Source of the DNA: Coniferiporia sulphurascens
Taxonomy: Eukaryota; Basidiomycota; Agaricomycetes; Hymenochaetales; Hymenochaetaceae
Direction: 5' to 3'
NCBI GenBank assembly: GCA_002794785.1
Contig: NBBA01000022.1
Span: forward strand, 496,001 to 560,000
DNA length: 64,000 bases
Part shown: positions 12,312-22,781 of the stretch, in pieces
How positions within the stretch are numbered: the first letter of the stretch is position 1
Layout of the letters: each line of letters starts with the position of its first letter
Made by a program: the position numbers and the translations under genes
The notes under the pieces: model-generated
Databases searched by the model: none
What the model saw: only the letters and a program-made list of their open reading frames with translations
Told to the model about the DNA's origin: nothing

Positions 12312-13578
12312 ATGAGTTCAAGCCGTAAAACAACGAGACTATGGATTCCCCACACACTCGCACCCGACTGTAAAATTGCAGGCGACCTGGAGCAGGTCGA
12401 GCCCGACCAGCCTACTCACGGCCGTAAGCTTGCATTGGTGCGTGGACTGATGCAATCCAGACTTGAGAGTATCTCATTTGTTCTTTAATGTAGATACTCC
12501 ACGGAACCATGGGGTACTCAGAATTTACTAGGCTCTCTGTGTCACATGCTGTACTGAGTTGCATTCAGCCATAAAGACTATTTATTCCAAAAGAGCTTGG
12601 CAAAGGTCCTGCCCATAGATTCCTTCCGGTTTGACTTTAGGTAGGCTTGGGTTGACTTCTGACTGGCATGCACTACACACTGTTTTCTATTTCAAGGGGA
12701 AATCATGAAACAGGAGGTGTATGGAAAATGGGCGCGCTTGACGAGGACCTGGAGGACGTTCACGTCGTGGTCCAGTACCTGTCTGCAAACTTTGGATACT
12801 CTATTGACCTCGTCATCGGGCACTCACGAGGTAGCCTTGTTGCAATGCGATGGCTGTGCACGACCGAAGAGGGGAAAGGGGTTCGGGGGTTTGTGAACGC
12901 ATCCGGGCGTTATCGAATGCAGGTGAGTCCCAGGGACTTTGTAAACCATTTATAAAAGTTCATCCGGGAGAATATAGCGTATTCATGGTAAGTGCTTCTT
13001 GCACCACAACGAGCGGGAAAGTCTGTTAAGGTTGTGTGGGAAATTTAGATCGCGATGGGTTTTACAGGCCATACTTTGATTCTCATGGGTATTACGATTG
13101 GAAAGTTTCTGTAGCACGAAAGGACGTGGTGGCAAGGATTTACCCTCAAGATCTGGACACCTTCGCGGCATGGGACACTTCGCTAGTGCAATGGAAATTT
13201 CCCGCATGTACACACGTTCTTACCTTACACGGGTTTAAGGACCAGACCGTTCCGCCGTGAGTCGCTTTAAAGGCGGCCGGCTCATCGGTATACACTGACT
13301 TCCTTGCTCAGATACGAGGCTATCATTTATGCTCGAATATTCGCCGCGCGGTATCCTGGGACACACAATCTTCATATAATTGAAGAGGCCGACCACAATT
13401 TCTCTAAGGTATAATATGTTTATTGCTGCTTCGATGAGAATATCGTGATCGATGTCCTATTGCCCTTTAGCATCGAGATGAAGTCGTCGAGACTATAACT
13501 AAGTGGTGGTCTACATTAGAGAGGGGTGGACTCCAAACCGGGGTGTGGGGCACTGAACAGATAAAAGGGCGGCTATAG
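12312..13578 (+). CDS. Alpha/beta hydrolase (serine aminopeptidase S33-like)
   Basis: Exons joined across introns with GTGCGT, GTACTC and GTAGGC donors give LALILHGTMGHKDYLFQKSL, then FRFDFRGNHETGG (oxyanion/RGNGxS-type region), then DLVIGHSRGSLVAM with the nucleophile Ser in GHSRG, and later FKDQTVPP (acid Asp) and HIIEEADHNFSKH (catalytic His). A full triad is therefore present in the usual order. No signal peptide is seen, suggesting a cytosolic enzyme. The start at 12312 is the first ATG in frame with the conserved part (MSSSRKTTRLWIPHTLAP). The stop (TAG) is at 13576-13578. Substrate unknown; esterase or lipase activity is the general expectation. Confidence 0.87.
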
Positions 13579-13980
13579 ATTTAATAAAATATGTACTCGT
13601 CGCTCGCTACCATTTTTTGCTGTTGCGCTTCGATTTTAGTTGTGTTAGAATACCCCTGAAGCCTTTTTTTATTTCACACACTGAGTTTCGTGAATAGCGC
13701 TGGCTCTTTTTAGCAGATGAGTCGCATTTTCCCGGCTCAGAGAAACCTGGGATAGGCTAAGTACCTCCAGCCGGTTTATGTAGTGCAAAATCGACACTTT
13801 GCTTTGCAGTAAGAGACAACATTAATATTACCGTAATATTAATGTGCGCACCGCAAACGCCATATAAAGATGCCAGTAGCTAGTGGGCTTACTACTTGAA
13901 GATGAAGTAAGCGATCGGTCCCGTCTTACTACGGATCCTTCGACCTCGTCCTCAACATTACGGCTTTGGCAGCGTCTGCA
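13579..13980. promoter_or_regulatory. Promoter region of the YTP1-like gene
   Basis: This 402-bp spacer lies between a gene ending at 13,578 and one starting at 13,981, both on the + strand. It contains a near-perfect palindrome at 13,819-13,845, about 135 bp before the start codon, and no protein-like ORF. Confidence 0.5.
13819..13845. repeat. 27-bp palindrome (13-bp arms)
   Basis: The arm acattaatattac is followed by a single C and then its exact reverse complement gtaatattaatgt. The palindrome is AT-rich and sits upstream of the YTP1-like gene. It could extrude as a hairpin or bind a dimeric regulator. No function is shown. Confidence 0.8.
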
Positions 13981-15964
13981 ATGGCGATAACGCCGCGCAT
14001 CGACTTCATCCTTGTTGTACTATTCGCGGCTGCACTTTCCGTCGCGGCTCATGACCACCATAACGAATTGACCGAGGAGGAGAAAAATGCACCCGTCGAT
14101 GCTATTCTTTGGATACACATGGCCCTCCAGGCCGCGGTTTGGGGCATTTTATTCCCCGTGGGCATGGTCTTAGGGATGTCTAGGAGTCGCTGGCACGTCC
14201 CCCTTCAGGTATGTACTCCTCCGGGTATATGCGTGAACAGGCGATGACCGGATACATGCTGTACACACAGAGTCTGGGCTTTGCACTCACCACGGCAGGC
14301 TATCTTCTTGGACACTCTCACAAGGGTCGCGCTTTTCTACCCTCTATACATGGCTCCTTTGCCAAGTTCCTGTACATTCCTATAGCTGCCCAGCTCGTCC
14401 TGGGTATTTATCTCAAACTACACATCCATGAAGGGACCATCCGTCCTTGGGCCGTACGCGTTCACGGTGTCCTGGGGAAATCATACCCCATTATTGGATG
14501 GAGTCAAATGCTATTCGGTGCCATCACCTTCCGAGGATATTGTCGAGATGGTAATCTAGGACAGTGCTTGGCACACTACATAATGGTGAGCGAAGGCGGC
14601 CTTAACAGATTGGTCCTGCGGGCTGACAGTAGCGTCAGGGGAGTGGCTTCATCGCGTACGGAATCATCCTGGCTATTCTACTAATTGCTGGGGAGGCATG
14701 GATCAGGCGTACGGGTCGTAGCCCGGAATGGTGGGACTCATGGGTTATTATGCTCTGGGTGAGTACCGCAACTTTTGTGCACTTCGTACACAGCCAACGT
14801 ATTTTTGTTTTTGACAGGGAATTGGTATGCACTCACTTATTTCGAATGTTTGTTATCACATCTGAGTGCCTTGCTGCAAGTCAACACGTTCACAGAGCAC
14901 CGTGGCACGCATTGGTCTGTTAAGGATATGCAACATACGTGAGTATCAATCATACACTGGAACAGGGGGGATAGCTGATAACCATCATTTCTTCAGTTCC
15001 CTTGGCGTGCTATGTACGGAAGCCCCTGACTACTATACAACCTAGCTGACAGTTAGAATGCAGGGTGGGCTGGTGGTGCTCTGGGTATCTGGCTTTCGAG
15101 AAAAAACCAGAGGAGCGTTGTTCCCTCGATCATGTTCGTCTTCTACTAGTTATGCGTAGCAACTAAAGTTGATCTTCCCGCAGTGTCATCCTGACAGGAT
15201 GGGCAATGTCTGAACATGCGCAAGCGCTTATGTTGTCAACGAAGGTGCACGCCGCGTTTGGTGACGTTTTGATGCTCGCGGGCCTGGCCCGTATCATTGA
15301 GGTCTGCTTCGTCGCACCGAGTCTTGATAAGGACGCTACTGCTTCGGACAGTGATCGCCATAGCGAGCGGACCCTTTCACCTTCCGGGCCCGCCTCCGAG
15401 AACCCGCGTCTGGCACTTGTTCAGGCGTTCCGTCATTTGCCTCCCTTCGTGAGTTATCCATCGCAGTGTTTTCAAAACGCAGACTGATATCTCCCACTCC
15501 TTCCGGTTTTGTGGCCTTCTGCAGCTTCTGGTCTCTGCAGGGTACGTTGCGCTTACAGTTTTGCATTCAATTTAACAGTCGTGCTCAGTGTTTGTTTTAA
15601 AGCTTATTGTTTATGTCCGCGACGGACGAGGAGCTTAATTACGTGAACGATAATGAGATGGACCACGTCACCTATGTTTTAATAATGCTAAGGTACTTGA
15701 TTGCGCCCACTCCCGTCCGTGTGGTCTGATGCTATGTCTTTCAGCCTCGCCTTCGTAATATACACGTTTGTGCTTCTTCTCATCAACATGTGGGGGACGA
15801 CCGGACGCAATGCTCCGAGCGCAACTTCATCAAATCAGCGAGGATCGGAGGATGAAGGCGTAGAACTAGACAAGTGGTATCAACGTGTTCCAGCCTTGGA
15901 GGGAGACGCCGAGCCTTTGACCTCGCAATTCATCATAGGCGAGCATGAACATGATCGGGATTGA
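13981..15964 (+). CDS. YTP1-like polytopic membrane protein (DUF2427 + Ytp1 domains)
   Basis: [23 protein letters not shown] is a cleavable signal or first membrane segment. [11 protein letters not shown] and a transmembrane run ([24 protein letters not shown] in two overlapping parts) match DUF2427. The Ytp1 domain follows with [58 protein letters not shown] and [16 protein letters not shown] count about nine to ten membrane segments. His residues in the first, third and fourth helices resemble cytochrome b561-type haem ligands, but haem binding is not proven for Ytp1 proteins. The cytoplasmic tail is acidic and ends GEHEHDRD. The codon at 13,966 is TTG, so the true start is the ATG at 13,981. 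Function unknown in most fungi. Confidence 0.86.
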
Positions 15965-16562
15965 ATTTGGGTCGCAATATTGCCGTTATATCGGCAGCTG
16001 CCCAGTGTTGACTTTACCTGTTTTCTCATTCACCTCTTGTTGTTTTAAGTATTTGCACACTAATGATCGTTCAACTTGCGCAAAGTTCCAACGTGGATAA
16101 GTAATTTATGTCTTTGAGTAATGTATAAAGCAGGTGACGTTGTGCAGTAAAAAAAATATCGCAATAGCAGTAGTGAGACTAGAATGCGATCCAGGTAGGG
16201 GGAGAAATATCACAATACAAATGCTTGAATGCGGAACTAAACTGATCGTGAAGGGTAGCTGTGAACGTAGTTGCGACGGGCGAGGGGGAATAGGCAGATT
16301 GACAAAAATCGACATGGAGACCGCGATGAAGATAACGAGCGAACGGCTTCGGGGATGAAAAGAAAGCCGGGAAATGGCTAAAAGGATAATTCGTAAAGGT
16401 GGGAGGGAAAGGCCGTATAAATACTGTACATACCAAAGGAACGTGCTTTGAGCTGCAAAGGACAAAAAAAGCCAGATTAAAGTGAGGGAAATCCGCAGAA
16501 AGAAACGAAACGATAACACGAAGGAGACGCGTGGAGATACTTAGCCCGCTGACGAAGGACCG
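15965..16562. other. Convergent intergenic spacer
   Basis: A 598-bp spacer between convergent genes. ORFs on the minus strand (16,106-16,519) are hydrophobic because the + strand is purine-rich; I see no domain or start context to support them. Confidence 0.45.
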
Positions 16563-18680
16563 TCACATGATGATACACTTGCAACACCCTCCATGACTCT
16601 CCTCCGTTGCAAACTCTCCAGCATCGTCCGGCTTCGCGTCATTTATCTGACGTGCATAGTGAGCGAACGGAGCTGGAGATGGTGGGGGAGAGTAACGGTT
16701 GTTAGGTTTGGCCTCCCACGTAGTGTTGACGTGTATCGGCGGCCTCTTCGATTGCGCGGTAATATCACTGATGCGTTTTTGCTTATTTGCTTTACTCGAC
16801 TGCATACCCTCTTCCAACGGTGGCATTTGCCCGAATTCATCCAATGGTATGACTTCACCAGTGGCAGGATTATAGCGCTGTCGTCGTTTGCTGAGATCAA
16901 TGCCAAAAGTACCCGGTTGCTGAAAAAAAAACATGAACAATCTCCTTGGGACTACACGGAACGTAGGGAGACCTTACCGGAGGAATGATTTCTTGGGAAG
17001 GCGGTCGGGGTGGTTTCGGGCTGCCATCCGCTTCCTCATACTGATCCTCTAAGCCCATCTTACGAGCAACAACAGGTAGCACGACCTTCCAAAACACAAG
17101 GTTAGTCCAATCCACAAGAGCCAGCTTTTTCTCTCTCTCAAACGTACATCATCCCAATTTCCATACTTTTTTGGCTGTGTCCATGAGGGAATAGCGTCGG
17201 CCATTCCCCCTGGAACATCTGGCACGTCGGGATACTCTGCAACCTCCCTCGGCTGCGCCCGGACATCGGCCGTAGACTTGGATCGCTTCTGGGGAGAGGT
17301 GACTGCTGCCTTAGGTTTCTTCCCCGGGGGTGCCACCGTCGGAGACTTCGTACGCCCGCGCTTTGGGGCGGGCGAAGCCAAGACTGGTGAACGAGCGTGC
17401 GATTTTGATGAGGGACTTACTGGCGATCGCGCTCTTGTCGGAGGGACTGACGAAGTCGAAGCGGAAAGTGATTCAGAAGCTGAGCGGTGGGCGACTTTAG
17501 CAGATACTGGCGTCGCGCGGGGAATCTGAGAGTCCTGCCGCGACTTGTAATTAGTCGTGATCGGCGTGGCCGTCAATTGCGAGCCGCTCGAATTTGATTC
17601 ACTGATGTCCATCCGCTTAGGCGGCTCTAACGGTCTCCGGGAACTCTTCGTAAAGCTCATTTCCCTGTCTGTTTCGAGCTCGGTGTCGACCTCCATGTCC
17701 GTCAGCGGAGTCTCGTCCAAAACCATAGGTCCACGCTTTTCAACGTCATAATCGTCGAAGACTACGCTCTCGCGATGTCCTATGCTTTCTGCACGGCGTC
17801 TTCGCCGTGCCATAGAGTCATTTGCAACATGTCGTAACCTATGCCCATAGTTGGCAATTTCGAGCATCTCAATCCTATTTCCCACACGCAGCTCGCCAAC
17901 GCCTCCGTTTCGTGAGAGGTCACCCCGATACCAGTGCTCAAAGGGGCGTTCTTCCTCAGCCGACGGTCGCGTCACTACGGGTTCAACATCGCTGACATAA
18001 GAAGAGTTGGCTGTGAATGGCGGTGCCTCGTGTATAATTCCATTCTGTTTGGTAGGGCGAACTACGGGAACGTTAATGGAAGACTGAGAAGATTCGTAGG
18101 TAGCATCCTGGTGGTTCTCGAATTCTTCCGACGTCATCTCGTGTGGTAGGAAGGTATTGTGCGTTTGCATATAGTGGTTGGAAGTAGGCGTAATGCGGCC
18201 GTCGGCTCTGGAGGAATTCTCGACTCCGTTGTTTGGATAGGCTTTCGGAATACGAGTAGGCTTCACATCTGAGGGCCTTACGTACGGGATAGCCGGGGAA
18301 TTGGAACGGGATGATGCAGGTGTAGGTAGCGCATTGGTTGTGCGGGTCGTAGAGGAGCCGTTGTGGTCGTCCGGTCCGTTTGCTTCCGACGCCAAAGCCG
18401 GGTCGAATGAGAAAGGCTGCGAAAAGGTTCGCGAGCGCTTCTGCCGCGGTTTCTTGACATCACCATTGGTGTAAACGCGCGACGAGTTGTTCGAAGAGTC
18501 GGCAAGAGGACGCGAGTAATTGAGGCTGGGTCGAGGAATAGCACTGGGTTTTTCGGTGCTCGAACTGGATGGAGTAACGCGTCCACCCCGTTTGGCACTG
18601 GACGAAGAGGTGCGCGTTACGATACCCTGGCCATAAGACTGCGTGCCGTCATCTGCAGAGCCTATTGAAGCGGCGGACAT
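16563..18680 (-). CDS. Large disordered protein with C-terminal CaaX prenylation box
   Basis: I do not recognise the gene as a named family. It starts MSAASIGSADDGTQSYGQG and runs about 500 residues in one exon. That exon is Ser/Pro/Thr-rich with basic patches (KRGRTKSPTVAPPGKKPKAA) and short acidic stretches (DMEVDTELETDREMS). Two introns near the 3' end (GTACGT..AAG at about 17,090-17,150; GTAAGG..CAG at about 16,920-16,975) join 'KKYGNWDDV' to 'VLPVVARKMGLEDQYEEADG' and 'QPGTFGIDLSKRRQRYNP'. These two blocks look more ordered and conserved-like than the rest. The last residues are HGGCCKCIIM and the stop. Cys-Ile-Ile-Met is a CaaX box expected to be farnesylated, with adjacent Cys pairs available for palmitoylation, so plasma-membrane anchoring is inferred. 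It is divergent from the NDK-like gene. Confidence 0.8.
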
Positions 18681-19591
18681 GCGCTTTGAGATGGCTCGGC
18701 TTTCGCTCTCGAGACCTATTGGGAGTAATGGGACAAAATCTGAGTCACTTTCACGCGATCAGGATAAAAGCAGAGTACGCACGCTTTCTGAGTGTAGGAA
18801 CTATGGTCTCGTCCCACGAGAGGTCGGCCAGGACGGACGGGGCAGTTGCAGTGATAGTCATCGACGTCGCTGTCCACTTTGACACGAGAGCATTCAAACA
18901 ATAATAACAATATGCCTCCTAAGTTGCCAGCAGCGGAGGTCAACACGAAGAAGAAAGAGGGAGAGAGAAAAGGGGGGGACTCGAACGGCGGCGGGAACGG
19001 CAGATACGACAGGGGACAGCGGCGAACAGAGTGCAGAGCTGCTCGAGCCCAGTCGGACCTTGGCGAGCTGGTTGCCATGTATGGGTTATCCTGCCCAAAT
19101 ATATCACAACTTGTGTGAAATTTTTCTATTATTGGATATACTATATACTAAGTATAGTAATAAATGTGCATTTCTTATTGCCTTATGTAGATCGTTCCGA
19201 ACGGAAGCGAAATGAAGGCTTCGTGTACTTTTAGATCATCGCAGCCATTGAAGAAAGCGAAATACAGATCCCCGTGTATGGCCTGGAGGCATACCACCAG
19301 CACCCCTGCTGAGCTCTCGAAATCGCGGCAAAGTGTTTTCTCGCAATGTATGTGGTCCATATGGACGACGACCACGTCGTAAGTACTGCGCACCGCGCCC
19401 GTCTCAGAAAGGCAGCTCGCTTTGGGATTGCTGCCGGTCGTTGCTCTGTTGCCCCTCGTCGCTTCCTCTCTACCATCCAACGCTCATTTACAACTTATCA
19501 TCTTTTTCTTCTTGCTTCGGCGGCTTTGTTTCGTCGTATACTTACCTTTGGCTTACCTTCTTGTATATTTACTCTTCATTAACACCTCTCC
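18681..19591. promoter_or_regulatory. Long divergent promoter region
   Basis: The 911 bp between two divergently transcribed start codons form one of the longest gene-free stretches outside the repeat region. It contains an AT-rich patch at 19,120-19,165 with partial dyad symmetry (actata..tatagt) and a CT-rich leader before 19,592. ORFs seen here have no protein-like features. Confidence 0.45.
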
Positions 19592-21319
19592 ATGTCTGGA
19601 ACCCATACACCTACTTCTGACCATGACACGACGCGTACAAGGATTACGCGCACCGTTGGCATTATCAAAAACCATGCACTCAAACACAGGATGACCATTG
19701 AAAGAAGGATAGAGGAGGCTAGCTTTGAGGTCGGTCTTGCCATAGCTGCTGAAAATATGTCCTATAGGCCTAAACCTGCATCGCGTTATTAGATTGTGAA
19801 GGAACGCCAAATGGAGTTTGACCAGAACTCCGACCGTGATTTTCTTCACGAGCTTTTCGAGAATGATACGCCCTCCCTGTTCGAGTATGTGTATCTACCC
19901 CTGTGAAGGGTCGCTCTCTCATGCGTTTTTAATGTTCCTGTCCACAGGGGCCCGGTTTGGGTTTACATTCTCGAACGACGCCGCGCCGTCGAAGTGTGGA
20001 ATGCTCTCATGGGCGAAGAAGACCCTGAGCTAGCTCGCGTTAACAGTCCGAACTCGCTTCGTGCCGTATACGGCGTTGATTTAGCACAGAATGCCGTCAT
20101 GGGCTCTCCCAACGCTGACATCGCGGAGGAGCAAATATCTTGTTTGTTTCAGTCAAGTCCTCCCTTTCCGCCACATGAAGCGGACGAGCTTGATGGACCG
20201 ACCAATATCGGGCACGAACTGAGTAACGGATTGGCTCAAGCAGACTGGGTGGAACGTGAGGAGGTCCTTTCACCGTCTTCCTCCCATCTCTCGCAATCGG
20301 CACAACTCACAAGCTCTGGTTCGCGCAAGGGAACTTCTGTCACCTCGAGTGGGTCCTACAAAGACTCCGGCTCTGCTACAACGCAGAACGGAAAGGCTTC
20401 TTTTAAAGCTCGTCCAATTCCTAAGACAAATCTTGTCCCGGATATTGAGCCGCGAACAACACGTTCCGCTGCCCTTCGTGCCGGTGTTGCTGTTCCCGGT
20501 AGCCCTGGACGACCACGCGTTATACCAACAAAGGAGGAGCTCAAGCAAGTTTTTATGGACGTCCCGGGCCACAAACGCTCGAGCACTATTTACGTCGCGT
20601 CTACTGCCCCGCCCGCGATCGCCCCTCGAATGTCACGGGCCGCATCCCTCAGATTGGGCCAGAAGGACCCCGCTTCCCCTTCAAGCCCCAAGTCACGTCC
20701 GACCCCCAAGAGCGAAACTACGTTTGAAGGCGTCCCGGGTCACAAGCGGCGCGAAACAATCACAGTAGCAAGTGTTCGGGCGCCAACAGTTTCGCCGCGG
20801 CTAAATAAGAGTTCAGAATTGCGCGCAAAGAGGGACTCTGCACCGCCTACATCGTTTATGTGTAAGTCCTATACCAAGTGCATGTTGTGGGCTCTCTAAT
20901 TGCGACATCCTCTTCCAGTTCGTCAACCTACCACTCCCAAGATACCAGGTGGTCTTTCCCGCACTCCCTCTCAGTCTTCTCTTTCCTCCTCACGTCCAGG
21001 CTCTTCAATGGCGCGTTCAAGCACTTCTACATCGCGACCGAGCTCCTCAATGGCAAACCTTGGAAACGAAGTTTCCAATGGTCGTTTTTCCTCCGTGGGG
21101 CGTTCAGCGTCTCGTGCTATGGTTTCGTCGTCATCACCATCTCAAAGCCAAAGCGCTTCACCCGTAGCCACCCGTTCCATTCCTCCCCGACCTCCATCTA
21201 TAGAGCCGCGTAGCAATCGGAGTGCGATGCTTCGCGCAAAAGCGGGCCAGGGCAATAGCCTGCTTTCTACTCCGGTGAAGAAAGTACCTGTCGGTCGCCG
21301 TGCCTCTATGACCGCCTGA
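19592..21319 (+). CDS. Nucleoside-diphosphate-kinase-like pseudoenzyme with repetitive tail
   Basis: The N-terminal half is an NDK fold: RTVGIIKNHALKHRMTIERR, IVKERQMEFD, FLHELFEND, EGPVWVYILERRRAVEVWN, SLRAVYGVDLAQNAV and then MGSPNADIAEEQISCLF. In active NDKs the residue before GS(D/P) is the phospho-accepting His; here codon 20,099-20,101 is ATG (Met). The 'KPD' of the nucleotide loop is also changed to KNH. Catalysis is therefore unlikely and a scaffold or regulatory role is inferred. The C-terminal half is disordered and carries four copies of a motif like (I/V)xPRxxRSAxLRxG (about 20,440, 20,615, 20,790 and 21,205), with VPGHKR occurring twice. Introns at about 19,729-19,792 (GTCGGT..TAG), 19,884-19,947 and 20,861-20,919 keep the frame. 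The start ATG at 19,592 is well placed. Confidence 0.85.
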
Positions 21320-21791
21320 TAGCCTTCACTGACAGTACAGCACTGCGAAAATGCATATCTGATTATGTCCTGATTCCTGCGGGCTTTTATGTCTAGACTC
21401 CTCGTGATTATCGAAACCTTAGTCAATATGCTTTTCCCTAAAGGCTTCTTGTGTACTTCCCTCTTACTATTTATCATCTGGATGCCGGACGTCTCAATCT
21501 ACTACCGCTTACTTCTGCCTTCCCTTGGTCTCCTTCTATCACCTTTCTCTGGCAATATGTGTCTTGAATATTGAATATTGACTAACTTTCTGCTGACTTC
21601 AAATTTGTCCGTCTGCCAACTTCAGACCGGTCCGATTGATCTTTACATACAAAATAAATATTGCATTTTATATTGTGACCCATGATACAGATGATCCGGC
21701 CAGATGGTTTGTTCGTACGACTATATGTCCCCAAAGAGTCGCTTCCTACAAGTTGTTTAGACATCTGTGGAAGGGGAAAAAGTGGACACAC
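21320..21791. other. Convergent intergenic spacer
   Basis: A 472-bp spacer between the 3' ends of the NDK-like gene and the Derlin gene. AT-rich, with no supported ORF or repeat. Confidence 0.45.
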
Positions 21792-22636
21792 TTACAAACC
21801 CTCAGGAGCCTCGCACCAAACACCCTGACTGCCAAGCATCTCCCTCGCCCAAACGTCCCTGACGAACCAGGCTAGGTGTGCCACAGCGCAACCAAGTAGG
21901 TCGCCTGCGGCTGCGCGCCAAGTGCCATTCAATATCCACGAGAAGCCGACCAAGGCAAGAGGTAAATAAGGAGCAGTGACAGTTACGATCCCGAATAGTG
22001 AGATCTGCGTGCTAGGATGGCGACGCGACCAAATATAGATAGGGACGAAAGCTAGAGGCGAAGAGAGGAAAGGCATGTTGACAAGTGGCGAGAGCATCTA
22101 AAAATCAAAGATTTAGGCTATGAACGTGAGTGGGTAGCATTAAAACGCCGCACAAGAAGCATTGCGGCAGACTGGAATAACAGCCAAAAGTAATCAGCTC
22201 TTCGGTGTGAGAAAGAGGACTCTTCAAGCATCCTGCTATATCTCATGCTACAAATATTCTTCATTGAGAGTGTAGGATATATATAGTCTGACAAGTGCAA
22301 CTCACAAGAAGAAAAGGTGGAATACGAAGTCAATGGAGATATTTCCAAAGTAGAAGAATGTCGTGAACGCCCGCCATAGCTGTAAGACTATTGGCGCTCA
22401 GTAATCATCCGAGAGACAAAGGACCCACTTGAACGTTCTTGAAAGCACTCTTGTAGCTGAAGTATAACTGGAGGGGCGTGATCATCTGGCATTGCTGAAC
22501 TGTGCCATCAGCGGTACGCGTCGAGCGGACGATGTACAGTGCTCACCACCGCAAGGCTCGTCAATACTGCACATGCAAGCCAGCCCCTGGTTATGGGAGG
22601 CACCTGGTTGAACCAGGCTTCAATTCCGACGGGCAT
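21792..22636 (-). CDS. Derlin (Der1/Dfm1 family), ER-associated degradation
   Basis: Derlins are inactive rhomboid proteins that help move misfolded proteins out of the ER. The protein begins MPVGIEAWFNQVPPITRGWLA, with the (N/Y)QVPPITR motif diagnostic of Derlins. The conserved LWRAFTTFFYFG block (WR motif) follows, then FVFHLFFLMRYSRMLEE, the exon MLSPLVNMPFLSSPLAFVPIYIWSRR in two parts, and a last helix SWILNGTWRAAAGDLLGCAVAHLAWFVRD with the conserved G.xxGh..H feature. At least three introns split the first half. It ends WCEAPEGL without an obvious long SHP-box tail, which may place it nearer Der1 than Dfm1, though this is uncertain. It is divergent from TAM41 with 145 bp between start codons. 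Confidence 0.9.
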
Positions 22637-22781
22637 GTTGTTTCGTGGTCTTGCTGGCTGGTGACGGTGTCGCCGAAGTCCTGCAGACCAGCGCGCGTGT
22701 CCGTTGCGTAATTCAGCACGTGACTGCGTTCAATGGGAAAGCGTTTGTATCACGTGTGCATAGGCTCTCACACCGACTGCC
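22637..22781. promoter_or_regulatory. Shared divergent promoter region, Derlin / TAM41
   Basis: 145 bp lie between the two start codons. The stretch contains two CACGTG-type sequences: tcagcacgtgactg near 22,712 and tatcacgtgtgc near 22,748. These are E-box cores of the kind bound by basic helix-loop-helix factors. Binding is inferred from the motif only. Confidence 0.5.

Noticed and set aside
13819..13845. Geminivirus/CRESS-type origin nonanucleotide TAATATTAC
   Set aside because: The sequence occurs in the palindrome arm, not in a loop, and there is no Rep-like gene nearby. It is explained by the AT-rich palindrome.
13966..13980. YTP1-like start at 13,966
   Set aside because: The codon is TTG; the first ATG in frame is at 13,981.
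16106..16519. Hydrophobic minus-strand ORF between YTP1 and the CaaX gene
   Set aside because: Its hydrophobicity follows from a purine-rich opposite strand; no start context, domain or splice support.
19120..19165. AT-rich partial dyad as an origin or insertion element
   Set aside because: Arms are only about six bases, with no duplication or second copy; likely ordinary promoter AT-richness.
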